Assembly (NCBI GenBank): GCA_951812585.1
Contig: OX638318.1
Coordinates: 400,819 to 464,818 of the forward strand
Source of the DNA: Rhodothermales bacterium
GTDB lineage: Bacteria > Bacteroidota > Rhodothermia > Rhodothermales > Bin80
Direction of reading: 5' to 3'
Length of the DNA: 64,000 nt
Positions 48,954-57,595 of this stretch are shown here, one piece after another. Under the pieces are notes generated by a model, which saw nothing but the letters and a program-made list of their open reading frames with translations, did no database searches and had not been told where the DNA came from. Numbering within the stretch: position 1 is the stretch's first letter; each line of letters starts with the position of its first letter. The position numbers and the translations under genes were made by a program.

Positions 48954-50893
48954 TGCTTGCTGACGGTAAACGACTGCTCCTGGCCGCCCTGCTTTGCGCC
49001 CCGATCGTAGCCCGGGCCCAACTCACAGCCGACTACTACAGGATCGAAACAGTCCCTGTCCCGGAAGGCATCGTGCTGGAAGTCGGCGGGCTGGCATTCA
49101 TGCCGGGCGGCACCCTCGCGGTTGCGACGCGGCGCGGTGAAGTATGGCTCGTCGACAACCCTGCCATGCAGGGCGGTGCCGCGCACTTCCGGCGCTTTGC
49201 TCATGGCCTTCATGAGGCGCTGGGGCTCGCGTATCACAGCGGCGCGTTGTTTGCGGTGCAGCGCGGGGAGCTCACACGCCTGGCCGACCTTGACGGAGAT
49301 GGCATCGCTGATCGCTACACCACTGTATATTCCTGGCCCTTGGAAGGCAACTATCACGAGTACTCTTATGGCCCCCTGTTGCGGGGCGACGGGTCTATGG
49401 TGGTTGCACTCAACTTGGCATGGATCGGCTTTGGGGCCAGCCTGTCGCCTTGGCGCGGCTGGATGCTGTCCATAGCTCCGGACGGTACCATGACGCCTAT
49501 CGCCACTGGCATGCGCTCGCCTGCGGGCATGGGCACCACGATGGATGGGGCCCTCTTCTACGCCGAAAACCAGGGAGATTGGGTGGGTTCCGGCTACATC
49601 ACCCACGTGGAAGAAGGCGACTTTGTGGGCAATCCGGCGGGGCTACGCTGGACCAGCGATCCGGCTGCTTCGCTGTCGCTGCGCGTGGAGGATGTACCTG
49701 ACACGGGTGCACCGATGTTTGAGGTGGCGAAGGATATCCCTTCGCTGAAGCCGCCCGCCGTATGGATACCCCATGGCATTCTGGGAATTTCCACCTCGGA
49801 CATCGTCCCGGACTCTACGGGTGGCCTCTTTGGGCCATTTTCCGGACAGCTTTTTGTCGGCGACCAGGGCCACAGCAAGATTACGCGCGTATTCCTGGAG
49901 AAGGTTAAGGGCGTATATCAGGGGGCAGCGTTTCCGTTTGTGGAAGGATTCGCATCGGGCGTGCTCCGTCTGGCGTGGGCGCGTGACGGCTCACTCTTTG
50001 TCGGCATGACGAATCGCGGCTGGGCGTCCACCGGCAAGGCGCCCTTTGGCCTTCAACGCTTGGTATGGACGGGCAAAGTGCCATTCGAAGTCAAAGAAGT
50101 ACGCGCCATGCCCGATGGATTTGAGCTTGTATTTACGAAGGCGGTTTCTCCTGCGGCGGCGGCATCACCGGCAACGTACGCTGTAGAGAGCTTCACATAC
50201 AAGTACCATTCCACCTATGGCAGCCCGCCGATTCGGCAGATGGCGCACGCGATACGGGCGATACAGGTCAGCGAGGATGCCATGCGCGTGCGCATCGCTA
50301 TCGATGAACTGCGCGAGGGATATGTTTATCAGATCAGCCTGGCCGGCCTGCGCGATGCATCCCATGCGCCGCTCATGAGCGATGTAGCCTACTATACGCT
50401 CAATCGTATTCCAGATGGTTCGCGGCTGCCTGCAAACCCCACGCCATTGGTGCGTACGGTCGGATCGCCGGAAGAGGAAGCGGCAAAAAGCGCAAACGCA
50501 CCGCCAGCGGCCTGGGATGGCGCGGTAGACGCGACGCTTACCGTCGGCACGCGGCCAAACCTCCTCTTCGATGTCGAATTGCTGACGATTACTGCAGGTG
50601 CGCGGGTGGCGCTTACCTTCAATAACGACGACGACATGCTGCATAACCTGGTGGTCACTTCGCCTGGCCAGGCTGACGACATCGCCCTGCAGGCCATGCA
50701 GCTGGGCCTGAGCGGACACGCTATGGCCTATGTGCCAAAGGATGACGATGTACTTTTCCACACCGCACTCCTGGAGCCTGGCACCTCCGAGACCATCTAC
50801 TTCAGAGCGCCCGCGCGCCGCGGTGACTACGTGTTCGTTTGCACCTTTCCGGGCCATGCCCAGACCATGCGCGGCATCCTCCGCGTCATGTAA
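48953..50893 (+). CDS. Exported beta-propeller dehydrogenase-like protein with C-terminal azurin-type cupredoxin
   Basis: 646 residues with a signal ending ARAQ. The N-terminal ~390 residues form a propeller like those of glucose/sorbosone-dehydrogenase-type proteins (GLAFMPGGTLAVATRRGEV, then GMRSPAGMG and LFVGDQGHSKI). A linker beta domain follows. The last ~120 residues are a cupredoxin with type 1 copper ligands: His in DMLHNLVV and Cys-x4-His-x4-Met in VCTFPGHAQTM. This suggests periplasmic oxidation of a substrate with electrons passed to copper. Coupled to the DUF1080 gene by a TAATG overlap. Confidence 0.8.
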   Translation: MLADGKRLLLAALLCAPIVARAQLTADYYRIETVPVPEGIVLEVGGLAFMPGGTLAVATRRGEVWLVDNPAMQGGAAHFRRFAHGLHEALGLAYHSGALFAVQRGELTRLADLDGDGIADRYTTVYSWPLEGNYHEYSYGPLLRGDGSMVVALNLAWIGFGASLSPWRGWMLSIAPDGTMTPIATGMRSPAGMGTTMDGALFYAENQGDWVGSGYITHVEEGDFVGNPAGLRWTSDPAASLSLRVEDVPDTGAPMFEVAKDIPSLKPPAVWIPHGILGISTSDIVPDSTGGLFGPFSGQLFVGDQGHSKITRVFLEKVKGVYQGAAFPFVEGFASGVLRLAWARDGSLFVGMTNRGWASTGKAPFGLQRLVWTGKVPFEVKEVRAMPDGFELVFTKAVSPAAAASPATYAVESFTYKYHSTYGSPPIRQMAHAIRAIQVSEDAMRVRIAIDELREGYVYQISLAGLRDASHAPLMSDVAYYTLNRIPDGSRLPANPTPLVRTVGSPEEEAAKSANAPPAAWDGAVDATLTVGTRPNLLFDVELLTITAGARVALTFNNDDDMLHNLVVTSPGQADDIALQAMQLGLSGHAMAYVPKDDDVLFHTALLEPGTSETIYFRAPARRGDYVFVCTFPGHAQTMRGILRVM

Positions 50894-51560
50894 CGGCGTG
50901 CGGCCTCCTGTCGTCGCACTTTCGTCTGGTGCCTGGAAGCACCCTCAGGCGACGTTGCGAGTGTGTCAGGTGCTGTTGCAGCGCCAGTCCGATGTGGGGA
51001 CGTGGCAAATAGCCAGAGCAACCTTGCAGGACTGGCGCCGCACATCGCGCTGGTGGCCACGATGTTCATCGTCTGGGCTTGGATGCATACCACTGGCTCT
51101 CAGGAGCTGTGCAAACAGGCAGCCCCCAGGCGCATACGTAAATTGGGCTGGCCTGGAGCCCTTGGTGAAATATCCGGTCTAACTGCGCACACCCGATTGA
51201 ATAACCATCGGATCCGTCCCGCTCCGCTGTCCAGAGGCCAGGGCCAGCATTCTCGTGTAGCCTGAACCTGGGTTTCAGTCTGAAATTCGGCAAATCACCC
51301 AGCAGAGCTGACAGAGTCGGGATCGCTGGTAGTCAGGATGCACTATACTGTCGTAGTCATTTCATGCTTGAGCCGATTGATGCCGCTCTGGGCTGATCGT
51401 TGACCTGGGTTGCATCATTTCGACTCTCCATCCAACCAGCCCTCTTTTTTACTACGCAGTCCAAGTGCAGTCCAGATAAGTCCAAATCATGCCCCTTCTT
51501 CGGCTACATGGACCACAGAGCAGAAGCCAGCAGCCTCGCTTGTCCGCTACGCGCGCAGGC
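50894..51560. other. 667 bp without a recognisable gene
   Basis: Spacer between the end of the plus-strand sugar cluster and the convergent isomerase gene. No open frame shows a signal, domain or coding bias, and no strong terminator is visible. Function unknown. Confidence 0.4.
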
Positions 51561-52418
51561 TCATCCACCGCCGACAGCAAAACCCGACGACGTCAGGTAG
51601 TCATAGCTCTTCGCGACCGCATCGAACATGTCGGTCTTGCAATCGTCAAGCTCAACAATCATGTACTGCGTATGGCCGCGGCCTGCTTCCGCAATAGCGG
51701 CGAAGTCCTGCACACCGTCCCCCAAAGCGACCATGGGGCCCTCTTCGTTGAGCACTGCGCCGTCCTTCATGTGCAGTAGCGGTGCACGGTCCCCGAAGTC
51801 GGCTACGACCTTGGCCGGGTCTCTGCCCGCAACCCTGGTCCAGTACATATCCAGCTCGAAGAATATCTCGGGCTCAATGAGCTCGCGCAGCACATAGTAC
51901 GGGATGCCCACATCGGATATCGCTTCCATCTCCCACCAATGGTTATGCAATCCGAATCGCAACCCATTGGACTTTGAAAAAACAAACGACTCGTTGTAAA
52001 TGTCGGCTAGCGCCTTGATGCCGTCGAGAGACTGATACCGCGTGTCTTCGGGCCAGCCGTGCCACACCATCAGGTCGCAGTCGAAGGCCTCGGCGGTATC
52101 CAGAAATGCAGATCGGTGATCGCCAACGGGGATCTCTACATGGCAGGCAATCGCATGCAGGCCTGCATCACGAAGCAGTGCGGCCGCTGTGGCGCGTGTC
52201 ATCCCCTCGGGAAAAAAGGCGGTTTCAACCGCCCTGTACCCCATTGCCGCTACGCGCCGCAGCGCAGCAGCCGTATCCACGGCCATCGCTTCGCGAATCG
52301 AGTAGAGCTGCAATGCTACCTGCGGAGCAGACCGCACGCGGCCAAAGCCAGCCCCCAGCGCCGTTGCCGCAGCAGCAGCGCCCACGGTGTTCAGAAATGT
52401 TCGGCGAGAAATCGTCAT
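51561..52418 (-). CDS. Tat-exported sugar phosphate isomerase/epimerase-like protein 2
   Basis: 285 residues, same superfamily as the gene at 41748 but clearly diverged. Tat signal SRRTFLNTVGAAAAATALG; barrel blocks VALQLYSIREA, GYRAVETAFFPEG, FGLHNHWWEM, FELDMYWTRVAG and HMKDGA with metal ligands. A periplasmic keto-sugar isomerase or lyase role is inferred from the DUF1080 cluster nearby. It is divergent from the second TonB receptor. Confidence 0.83.
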   Translation of the reverse strand: MTISRRTFLNTVGAAAAATALGAGFGRVRSAPQVALQLYSIREAMAVDTAAALRRVAAMGYRAVETAFFPEGMTRATAAALLRDAGLHAIACHVEIPVGDHRSAFLDTAEAFDCDLMVWHGWPEDTRYQSLDGIKALADIYNESFVFSKSNGLRFGLHNHWWEMEAISDVGIPYYVLRELIEPEIFFELDMYWTRVAGRDPAKVVADFGDRAPLLHMKDGAVLNEEGPMVALGDGVQDFAAIAEAGRGHTQYMIVELDDCKTDMFDAVAKSYDYLTSSGFAVGGG

Positions 52419-52556
52419 GGCACCAACACGCACAGTGAAGTCTGAAGGTACGAACCAGAAAAGGCTGCCGCTGCATCAGCCGCACAACCCCCTGGCAACA
52501 TCGGAATCGGAAAGGCAATCATCAACGCTCCCCTAACAGTTTCTTATTTTGCAGAC

Positions 52557-54860
52557 GTGCTTCGACCTTCTGATAGCGTTCTAGTGCCGACATCGCGCAC
52601 GGTTCGTCTCCTGTTCATGATGGCTGCCTTCGCGGCATTCGGCCTAGCCGGCCCAACGCAAACGCGTGCGCAACTAGCGTCCGTTCGCGGCTTTGTAAGC
52701 GACAAAGTCAATGGCGAAGCCCTCGTGGGTGTGAACGTGCTCCTGGAGTCCGGTGGCGGCGATCTCCGCGGGAGCATCACCGATACCGATGGCATCTACA
52801 GCATCACGCGCGTTCCGCCCGGCGTGTATCTTTTCCGGGTTTCATACGTGGGATACACAAGCCACCTTGACACACTTCGGCTTGCGACAGGCCAGCGCCA
52901 AACTATCAATGTGGATTTGGCCCCGTTGGAAACGGAACTGGGCGAACTCGTGGTCGAAGGCGAGCCTGAAACTGGTGCGGCCCGCGTAACCGCAGGCCAA
53001 CAGGTGGTCACGCCGCGCGATATTGACCTTATTCCCACGCCTGACATCTCGGGCGATCTGGCCAGCTTCCTGACTGCGCTGCCAGGCGTGGTGAGCCTCG
53101 GTGACCGGGGCGGACAGCTTTTTGTACGCGGCGGAGAGCCATCGCATAACCTCACGCTGATTGACGGCATGTACGTCCACCAGCCCGCGCACATTCTGGG
53201 TTTCTATTCTGCCTTTCCATCTGACATTATTCGTCAGGCCGACATATACACCGCAGGTCACGGCGGCCCCTACTCCGGGCGTATCGCTTCCGTGATCGAC
53301 GTCAAATCGCGTAACGGAAACAAACGCGAATACAACGCTGCAGTGGCCGTAGCGCCCTTCGTGAGCACCTTCTTGTTCGAAGGGCCCCTGGTGCGCAACC
53401 GCGTGTCCATTATCGGATCCGCACGGCAGTCCATGATTCGGCAGTTTGCGCAGCGCTACGTGCCGCAGGATCTGCCCTATACCTTTGGCGACATGTTCGC
53501 CAAAGTGCACATGATCATTAGCCAGACCAGCCAGCTCTCAATCAGCAGTTTGTATACGCACGATGTGGGCACCATCGGACTGCCTTCGGAAGACCGTATT
53601 CTGGAAGAGGTCGGCTGGAAGAACTATGCGATCGGTGCCCGCTACGTCGTGCTTCCAAGGGCGCTTCCATTCGTGGCAGAAGTGCTGCTTTCCTGGTCGC
53701 GGCTACATACCGAGCAAGGCCCCCCAGGAAAGCCGGTTCGGTGGTCGCGCCCGGAAGGATTCAGCTACGCTGTAAACATGACCAGCTTCTACCAGCGCGC
53801 AGAGTGGCATTGGGGCCTGTACTGGCGTGCGCCACAAATCACTTCGGAGCTGGGCGGACTGTACCAGGAGTTGGAATACGGCTACAGCCGACGCCACAAG
53901 GCGGGCCTGTACATCGAGCCGGACTTCTATATCACGCCCGCGCTGAAGGCCCGGCTGACGCTTATCGGAGAGCTTTTTCCCGGACAAGACCAGCAGAGCA
54001 TCTTAGAGCCGCGCCTGCGTCTGATCTGGGAGCGCGATAACCATCAGGCTAGTGCTGCCGCGGGCATCTACCACCAAGAAGTGTTTGGGTTGAACGACCG
54101 GCGGGATGCCACCAATGTGTTCACCGCGTGGCGCAGCGCACCCACGACCGATCTCTCGCGGGCATTGCATGCGCTTGTAGGCTATCGGTACAGCCTGTCG
54201 CCAGGAATGGAGTTGGCAGCGGAAGGATTCTACAAGCGGCTGCGCAATCTCTTCATCTCGGAGTGGACCTCGTTTCCGCGCTTTACCAGTCGCCTGCAGC
54301 GCGCCGATGGCCGCGTCATCGGAATAGACCTGCGCGCCGAGTTTCAGCACAAGGGCTTCTACGGGTACGTCAACTACGGACTGTCCTCCGTCGAATACGA
54401 AGCCAAGCAGCCCGCCATCAACCTGTGGTTTGGGCAGGAGCGACTTCTCTTCAGGCCGCCGCATGATCGGCGGCATCAGTTCAATGTGGTGGGCAACACG
54501 AAGCTGGGCGAATATGAAATCAGCGCCCGCTGGAATTTCGGGTCGGGACGCCCCTTCAACTTGGTATACGGCTTCGATGGCTTTGTGAACATGGATGGGT
54601 ACCAGGATATCTTTTCGGCGCCTGACGACCAGCGCGTCATCTACGGCCCGCCCTTCAGCGGCATCCTGCCCACATATCACCGCCTGGATGTAACGGTGGC
54701 GCGGCGCTTTGAAGTCGGCAACAACCGTCTGACCGCGCAGGCCGGGGCAATCAACCTGTATGATCGCCGCAACCTGTTTGCGCTGGACCTCTTCACGACC
54801 GAGCGGAGCTATCAGTTGCCATTTGTGCCCACCATCAGCCTGAAGGTCGAGACCCGGTGA
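52557..54860 (+). CDS. TonB-dependent receptor with carboxypeptidase-regulatory domain, copy 2
   Basis: 767-residue outer-membrane transporter, paralogue of the gene at 36277. The same blocks appear: VRGFVSDKVNGEALVGVNV, ASFLTALPGVVSLGDRGGQ, FVRGGEPSHNLTLIDGMYV, and a barrel with FGLNDRRDATNVFTAW. It ends LKVETR. GTG start; the signal ends TRAQ. The TGA overlaps the ATG of its partner (TGATG), exactly as in copy 1. Confidence 0.9.
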   Translation: MLRPSDSVLVPTSRTVRLLFMMAAFAAFGLAGPTQTRAQLASVRGFVSDKVNGEALVGVNVLLESGGGDLRGSITDTDGIYSITRVPPGVYLFRVSYVGYTSHLDTLRLATGQRQTINVDLAPLETELGELVVEGEPETGAARVTAGQQVVTPRDIDLIPTPDISGDLASFLTALPGVVSLGDRGGQLFVRGGEPSHNLTLIDGMYVHQPAHILGFYSAFPSDIIRQADIYTAGHGGPYSGRIASVIDVKSRNGNKREYNAAVAVAPFVSTFLFEGPLVRNRVSIIGSARQSMIRQFAQRYVPQDLPYTFGDMFAKVHMIISQTSQLSISSLYTHDVGTIGLPSEDRILEEVGWKNYAIGARYVVLPRALPFVAEVLLSWSRLHTEQGPPGKPVRWSRPEGFSYAVNMTSFYQRAEWHWGLYWRAPQITSELGGLYQELEYGYSRRHKAGLYIEPDFYITPALKARLTLIGELFPGQDQQSILEPRLRLIWERDNHQASAAAGIYHQEVFGLNDRRDATNVFTAWRSAPTTDLSRALHALVGYRYSLSPGMELAAEGFYKRLRNLFISEWTSFPRFTSRLQRADGRVIGIDLRAEFQHKGFYGYVNYGLSSVEYEAKQPAINLWFGQERLLFRPPHDRRHQFNVVGNTKLGEYEISARWNFGSGRPFNLVYGFDGFVNMDGYQDIFSAPDDQRVIYGPPFSGILPTYHRLDVTVARRFEVGNNRLTAQAGAINLYDRRNLFALDLFTTERSYQLPFVPTISLKVETR

Positions 54861-55768
54861 TGCCCGTTAACTGCCGGATCATTGCATTGGCGCTCACGCT
54901 TGGAGCCATCCTGGTTACGGGTTGCTCCGAAAACGTAACCACGCGCCTGCGACTGGATCAGCCGTTCTCCATATACGGCCTGATCAATCCCAAGGCCGAT
55001 ACGCACGGCGTCCGGGTCTTTGAGATCCAGCACAACATCATGCTGGTTCGGCCCGAACCCATCGATGCTACGGTGACATCCACGCTCGTGCAGACGGGAG
55101 AAAAACAGCTTTGGCGCGACAGCGTGATACAGCTGGATGATGGCGACTATCGGCATGTGTTCTGGGCGGCATTTCGCGCAGCAACCGGAGAAACCTACCA
55201 CCTGAAAGTCGTACGGTCTGATGGCGAAACCTCCTCGGCTACGACAACCATCCCTGGACCCATTGAGCTGGAGGTGCTAGAGGCCGACACGCTCAAGCCC
55301 GGACAGGCGCTGATGCCCGTATTTGTCCATGGCGATCCGCCGGCGGTCCCCCGCATTGACGTGGAATACGTAGTGGTTGGATTCAGTGAAGGCGGCAGCG
55401 ACCCCATCTTCAAGTCTGTCGTCTTCAACTATGTCGGGCGCCTCGAGCAGCGGCCGGGCGGCTTGCTGCTGGAAATCGACATGGTGGACGACTTCCTCGC
55501 GATCTTCGAGGAGTTTGATTCGGACAACGTGGTCACGACCGAAGTCATTGATCTGCGAGAAATCATTCTGCGGATCCATGTGGGTGACGCCAACTGGGTC
55601 TCACCCATCGGTGTCTTTGATGAGGAGTTTCTGGTAGAGCCGGGTTCGTTCTCCAACGTCGAAAACGGGTTTGGCTACTTCGGCAGCGCCTATGTCGACT
55701 CAATCGCCTTTCGGCCTCCGCTGGCATTGATACGGCGTGCCGGCTTTTATGTCGTGGGCGACGAATGA
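54860..55768 (+). CDS. DUF4249-like lipoprotein, copy 2
   Basis: 302 residues with a clean lipobox, LGAILVTGCSEN, so a surface or periplasmic lipoprotein. Homologous to copy 1 at 38517: both share FSIYGLINPKADT/FTLWGFLDAHADT-like starts, DATVTS, and the closing SFSNVENGFGYFGSAY. The ATG in TGATG is used rather than the GTG one codon upstream. Presumed ligand-binding partner of the receptor. Confidence 0.7.
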   Translation: MPVNCRIIALALTLGAILVTGCSENVTTRLRLDQPFSIYGLINPKADTHGVRVFEIQHNIMLVRPEPIDATVTSTLVQTGEKQLWRDSVIQLDDGDYRHVFWAAFRAATGETYHLKVVRSDGETSSATTTIPGPIELEVLEADTLKPGQALMPVFVHGDPPAVPRIDVEYVVVGFSEGGSDPIFKSVVFNYVGRLEQRPGGLLLEIDMVDDFLAIFEEFDSDNVVTTEVIDLREIILRIHVGDANWVSPIGVFDEEFLVEPGSFSNVENGFGYFGSAYVDSIAFRPPLALIRRAGFYVVGDE

Positions 55769-55784
55769 TCCGCCTGCCCTGCCT

Positions 55785-56873
55785 ATGCGCCCTCTCTTTG
55801 ACGCCCACCTTGACCTGGCCTGGAACGCCCTGTACTTCGACCGCGACCTCTCGCTGCCGCTTGCCGCGCTGCGCGCTGCCGAATCGCATATGACGGATGT
55901 CCGGTGGCGAGGACGGGCAGCCGTAAGCCTCCCCGCACTGCGTCAGGCACAGGTCGCCGTATGCGTCGCAACGGTACTCGCCCGCGCCGGCCCTTTGCCC
56001 ACTGGGCGCTTAGCCTACCAGCGCATTGACCTGGACTATGCCACGCCACCTGCAGCGTACGCCCACGCACAAGGGCAGCTCGCCTACTACAAGCTGCTGC
56101 AATCGCAGGGCGCCGTGGCCATTCTGTCTACGGCGCAGGCGCTAGACAATCATTGGGCGCGCTGGCAGACTGATCCCGCCGGCACGCCCCTCGGAATCAT
56201 CCTCAGCATGGAAGGCTGTGATCCCATACCCTCGCCCGCATACGCGGAACAATGGTACGCAGACGGGCTGCGTACAGCAAGCCTCGCGCATTACGGGGTG
56301 GGACGATACGCTTGCGGCACCGGAACGGATGGGCCGCTTACGGATGCAGGGCGTGTGCTCCTTAACGAGTTCAGCCGGCTAGGCATCGCGCTGGACGTCA
56401 CGCACCTTAGCGATCAGAGCATGGCGGAAGCACTGGACATCTACGAGGGACCGGTCCTGGCCAGTCATCACAACTGCCGTGCGCTCGTCCCGGGTGATCG
56501 GCAGCTGACCGACCGGCAGATCCGCCGGTTGGTTGCCCGTGGCGCTGTGGTCGGTGCCGTTATGGACGCCTGGATGCTCTACCCCGGCTGGGAGCGGGGA
56601 GTCACCTCGAACGAAATCGTGGCCTTCGAAGCCGTAGCAGACCATATAGATCATGTCTGTCAGCTTGCCGGCAACGCGGACCATGCTGCCATTGGTACAG
56701 ACCTGGATGGCGGCTTCGGCAACGACCAGACGCCTTTTGAGCTGAACAGCATCGCAGATGTGCACAAGCTCGCGCCGCTCCTTTGCAGCCGCGGCTACCG
56801 CGATAGTGATGTGGATGCGATCTTTTTTGACAACTGGCTGCGCTTTTTCAGGGCAGCATTACCCGCCGCTTAG
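55785..56873 (+). CDS. Membrane-dipeptidase-type peptidase, family M19
   Basis: Zinc dipeptidase of the renal dipeptidase family, 362 residues, no signal peptide. Metal ligands: HxD in FDAHLDLAW, Glu in SMEGCDP, His in DVTHLSD and in SHHNCRALVPGDRQLTD. AIGTDLDGGFG is the conserved C-terminal block. The ATG at 55785 is preferred to an upstream frame overlapping the lipoprotein. Fits processing of imported peptides with the RidA and symporter genes behind it. Confidence 0.92.
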   Translation: MRPLFDAHLDLAWNALYFDRDLSLPLAALRAAESHMTDVRWRGRAAVSLPALRQAQVAVCVATVLARAGPLPTGRLAYQRIDLDYATPPAAYAHAQGQLAYYKLLQSQGAVAILSTAQALDNHWARWQTDPAGTPLGIILSMEGCDPIPSPAYAEQWYADGLRTASLAHYGVGRYACGTGTDGPLTDAGRVLLNEFSRLGIALDVTHLSDQSMAEALDIYEGPVLASHHNCRALVPGDRQLTDRQIRRLVARGAVVGAVMDAWMLYPGWERGVTSNEIVAFEAVADHIDHVCQLAGNADHAAIGTDLDGGFGNDQTPFELNSIADVHKLAPLLCSRGYRDSDVDAIFFDNWLRFFRAALPAA

Positions 56874-56897
56874 CGCTTCACACTTCTTGCCTGCCGT

Positions 56898-57365
56898 ATG
56901 CACGCACTGGACAAACGCTTTGAAGACCTCGGCTATTCACTGCGAGAATCAGCAGCTCCTGCCGCCATTTACAAGCCAGCCGTAATCGTCGGCAACCTCG
57001 CCTACTGCTCCGGCGCAGTGCCTGTCACCGGAGGAAAACTCCGCTTTCACGGCAAGGTGGGGCGTGACATCAGCCTTGAAGACGCCCGGCAATCCGCTGC
57101 ACTTTGCGCGGCCAACAACCTGCGCCAAGTGTATTCGGTTGTCGGATCGCTGGGACGCATTGCGCAGGTCGTTCGGCTGACGGGATTCGTCAACAGCGAC
57201 CCGGACTTTATCGATCAGCATCTGGTGATCAACGGCGCGAGCGAGCTTTTGAGAGCTGTCTTCGGGGATGCAGGCGTAGGCGCGCGATCCGCCGTCGGCA
57301 TGGCGAGCCTCCCCTTGGGCGCGGCAACCGAAACAGAGCTCATCGTAGCACTCCATCCGGCATGA
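56898..57365 (+). CDS. RidA/YjgF-family protein
   Basis: 155 residues. RidA proteins hydrolyse reactive enamine/imine intermediates made by PLP enzymes. Seen here: GNLAYCSGAVPVTGG, GRIAQVVRLTGFVNSD and an ending GAATETELIVALHP. The catalytic Arg usually found near the fourth strand appears in the region ARSAVGMASLPLGA. This is the longer (YjgH/TdcF-like ~150 aa) form. Its TGA overlaps the next start (ATGA). Confidence 0.88.
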   Translation: MHALDKRFEDLGYSLRESAAPAAIYKPAVIVGNLAYCSGAVPVTGGKLRFHGKVGRDISLEDARQSAALCAANNLRQVYSVVGSLGRIAQVVRLTGFVNSDPDFIDQHLVINGASELLRAVFGDAGVGARSAVGMASLPLGAATETELIVALHPA

Positions 57366-57595
57366 TGGACCCTGCCTTTCTGCGCGCCCGCAAGGAAGCC
57401 GCCTACATCCTTTTGGCATGGGCCGTATGCCTCGTAATCACCGTGGGCATCAGCTGGCTCCTGGGCCAAACAGGACTCCCCATCGCTTCTATTGGGGGCA
57501 TCCCGGCTTGGGTGTTCTTCGGAGTGCTGGTGCCGTGGGCTTTAGCCACGGCCTTCAGCACATGGTTCAGCCTCCGGTTCATGCGGGATGAGTAG
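57362..57595 (+). CDS. YhdT-like small symporter subunit (DUF997)
   Basis: 77 residues with two hydrophobic helices: YILLAWAVCLVITVGISWLL and AWVFFGVLVPWALATAFSTW. YhdT proteins are encoded directly before PanF-type symporters, as here, and are thought to assist them. Start overlaps the RidA stop and its end overlaps the symporter start by 8 bp. Confidence 0.8.
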   Translation: MMDPAFLRARKEAAYILLAWAVCLVITVGISWLLGQTGLPIASIGGIPAWVFFGVLVPWALATAFSTWFSLRFMRDE

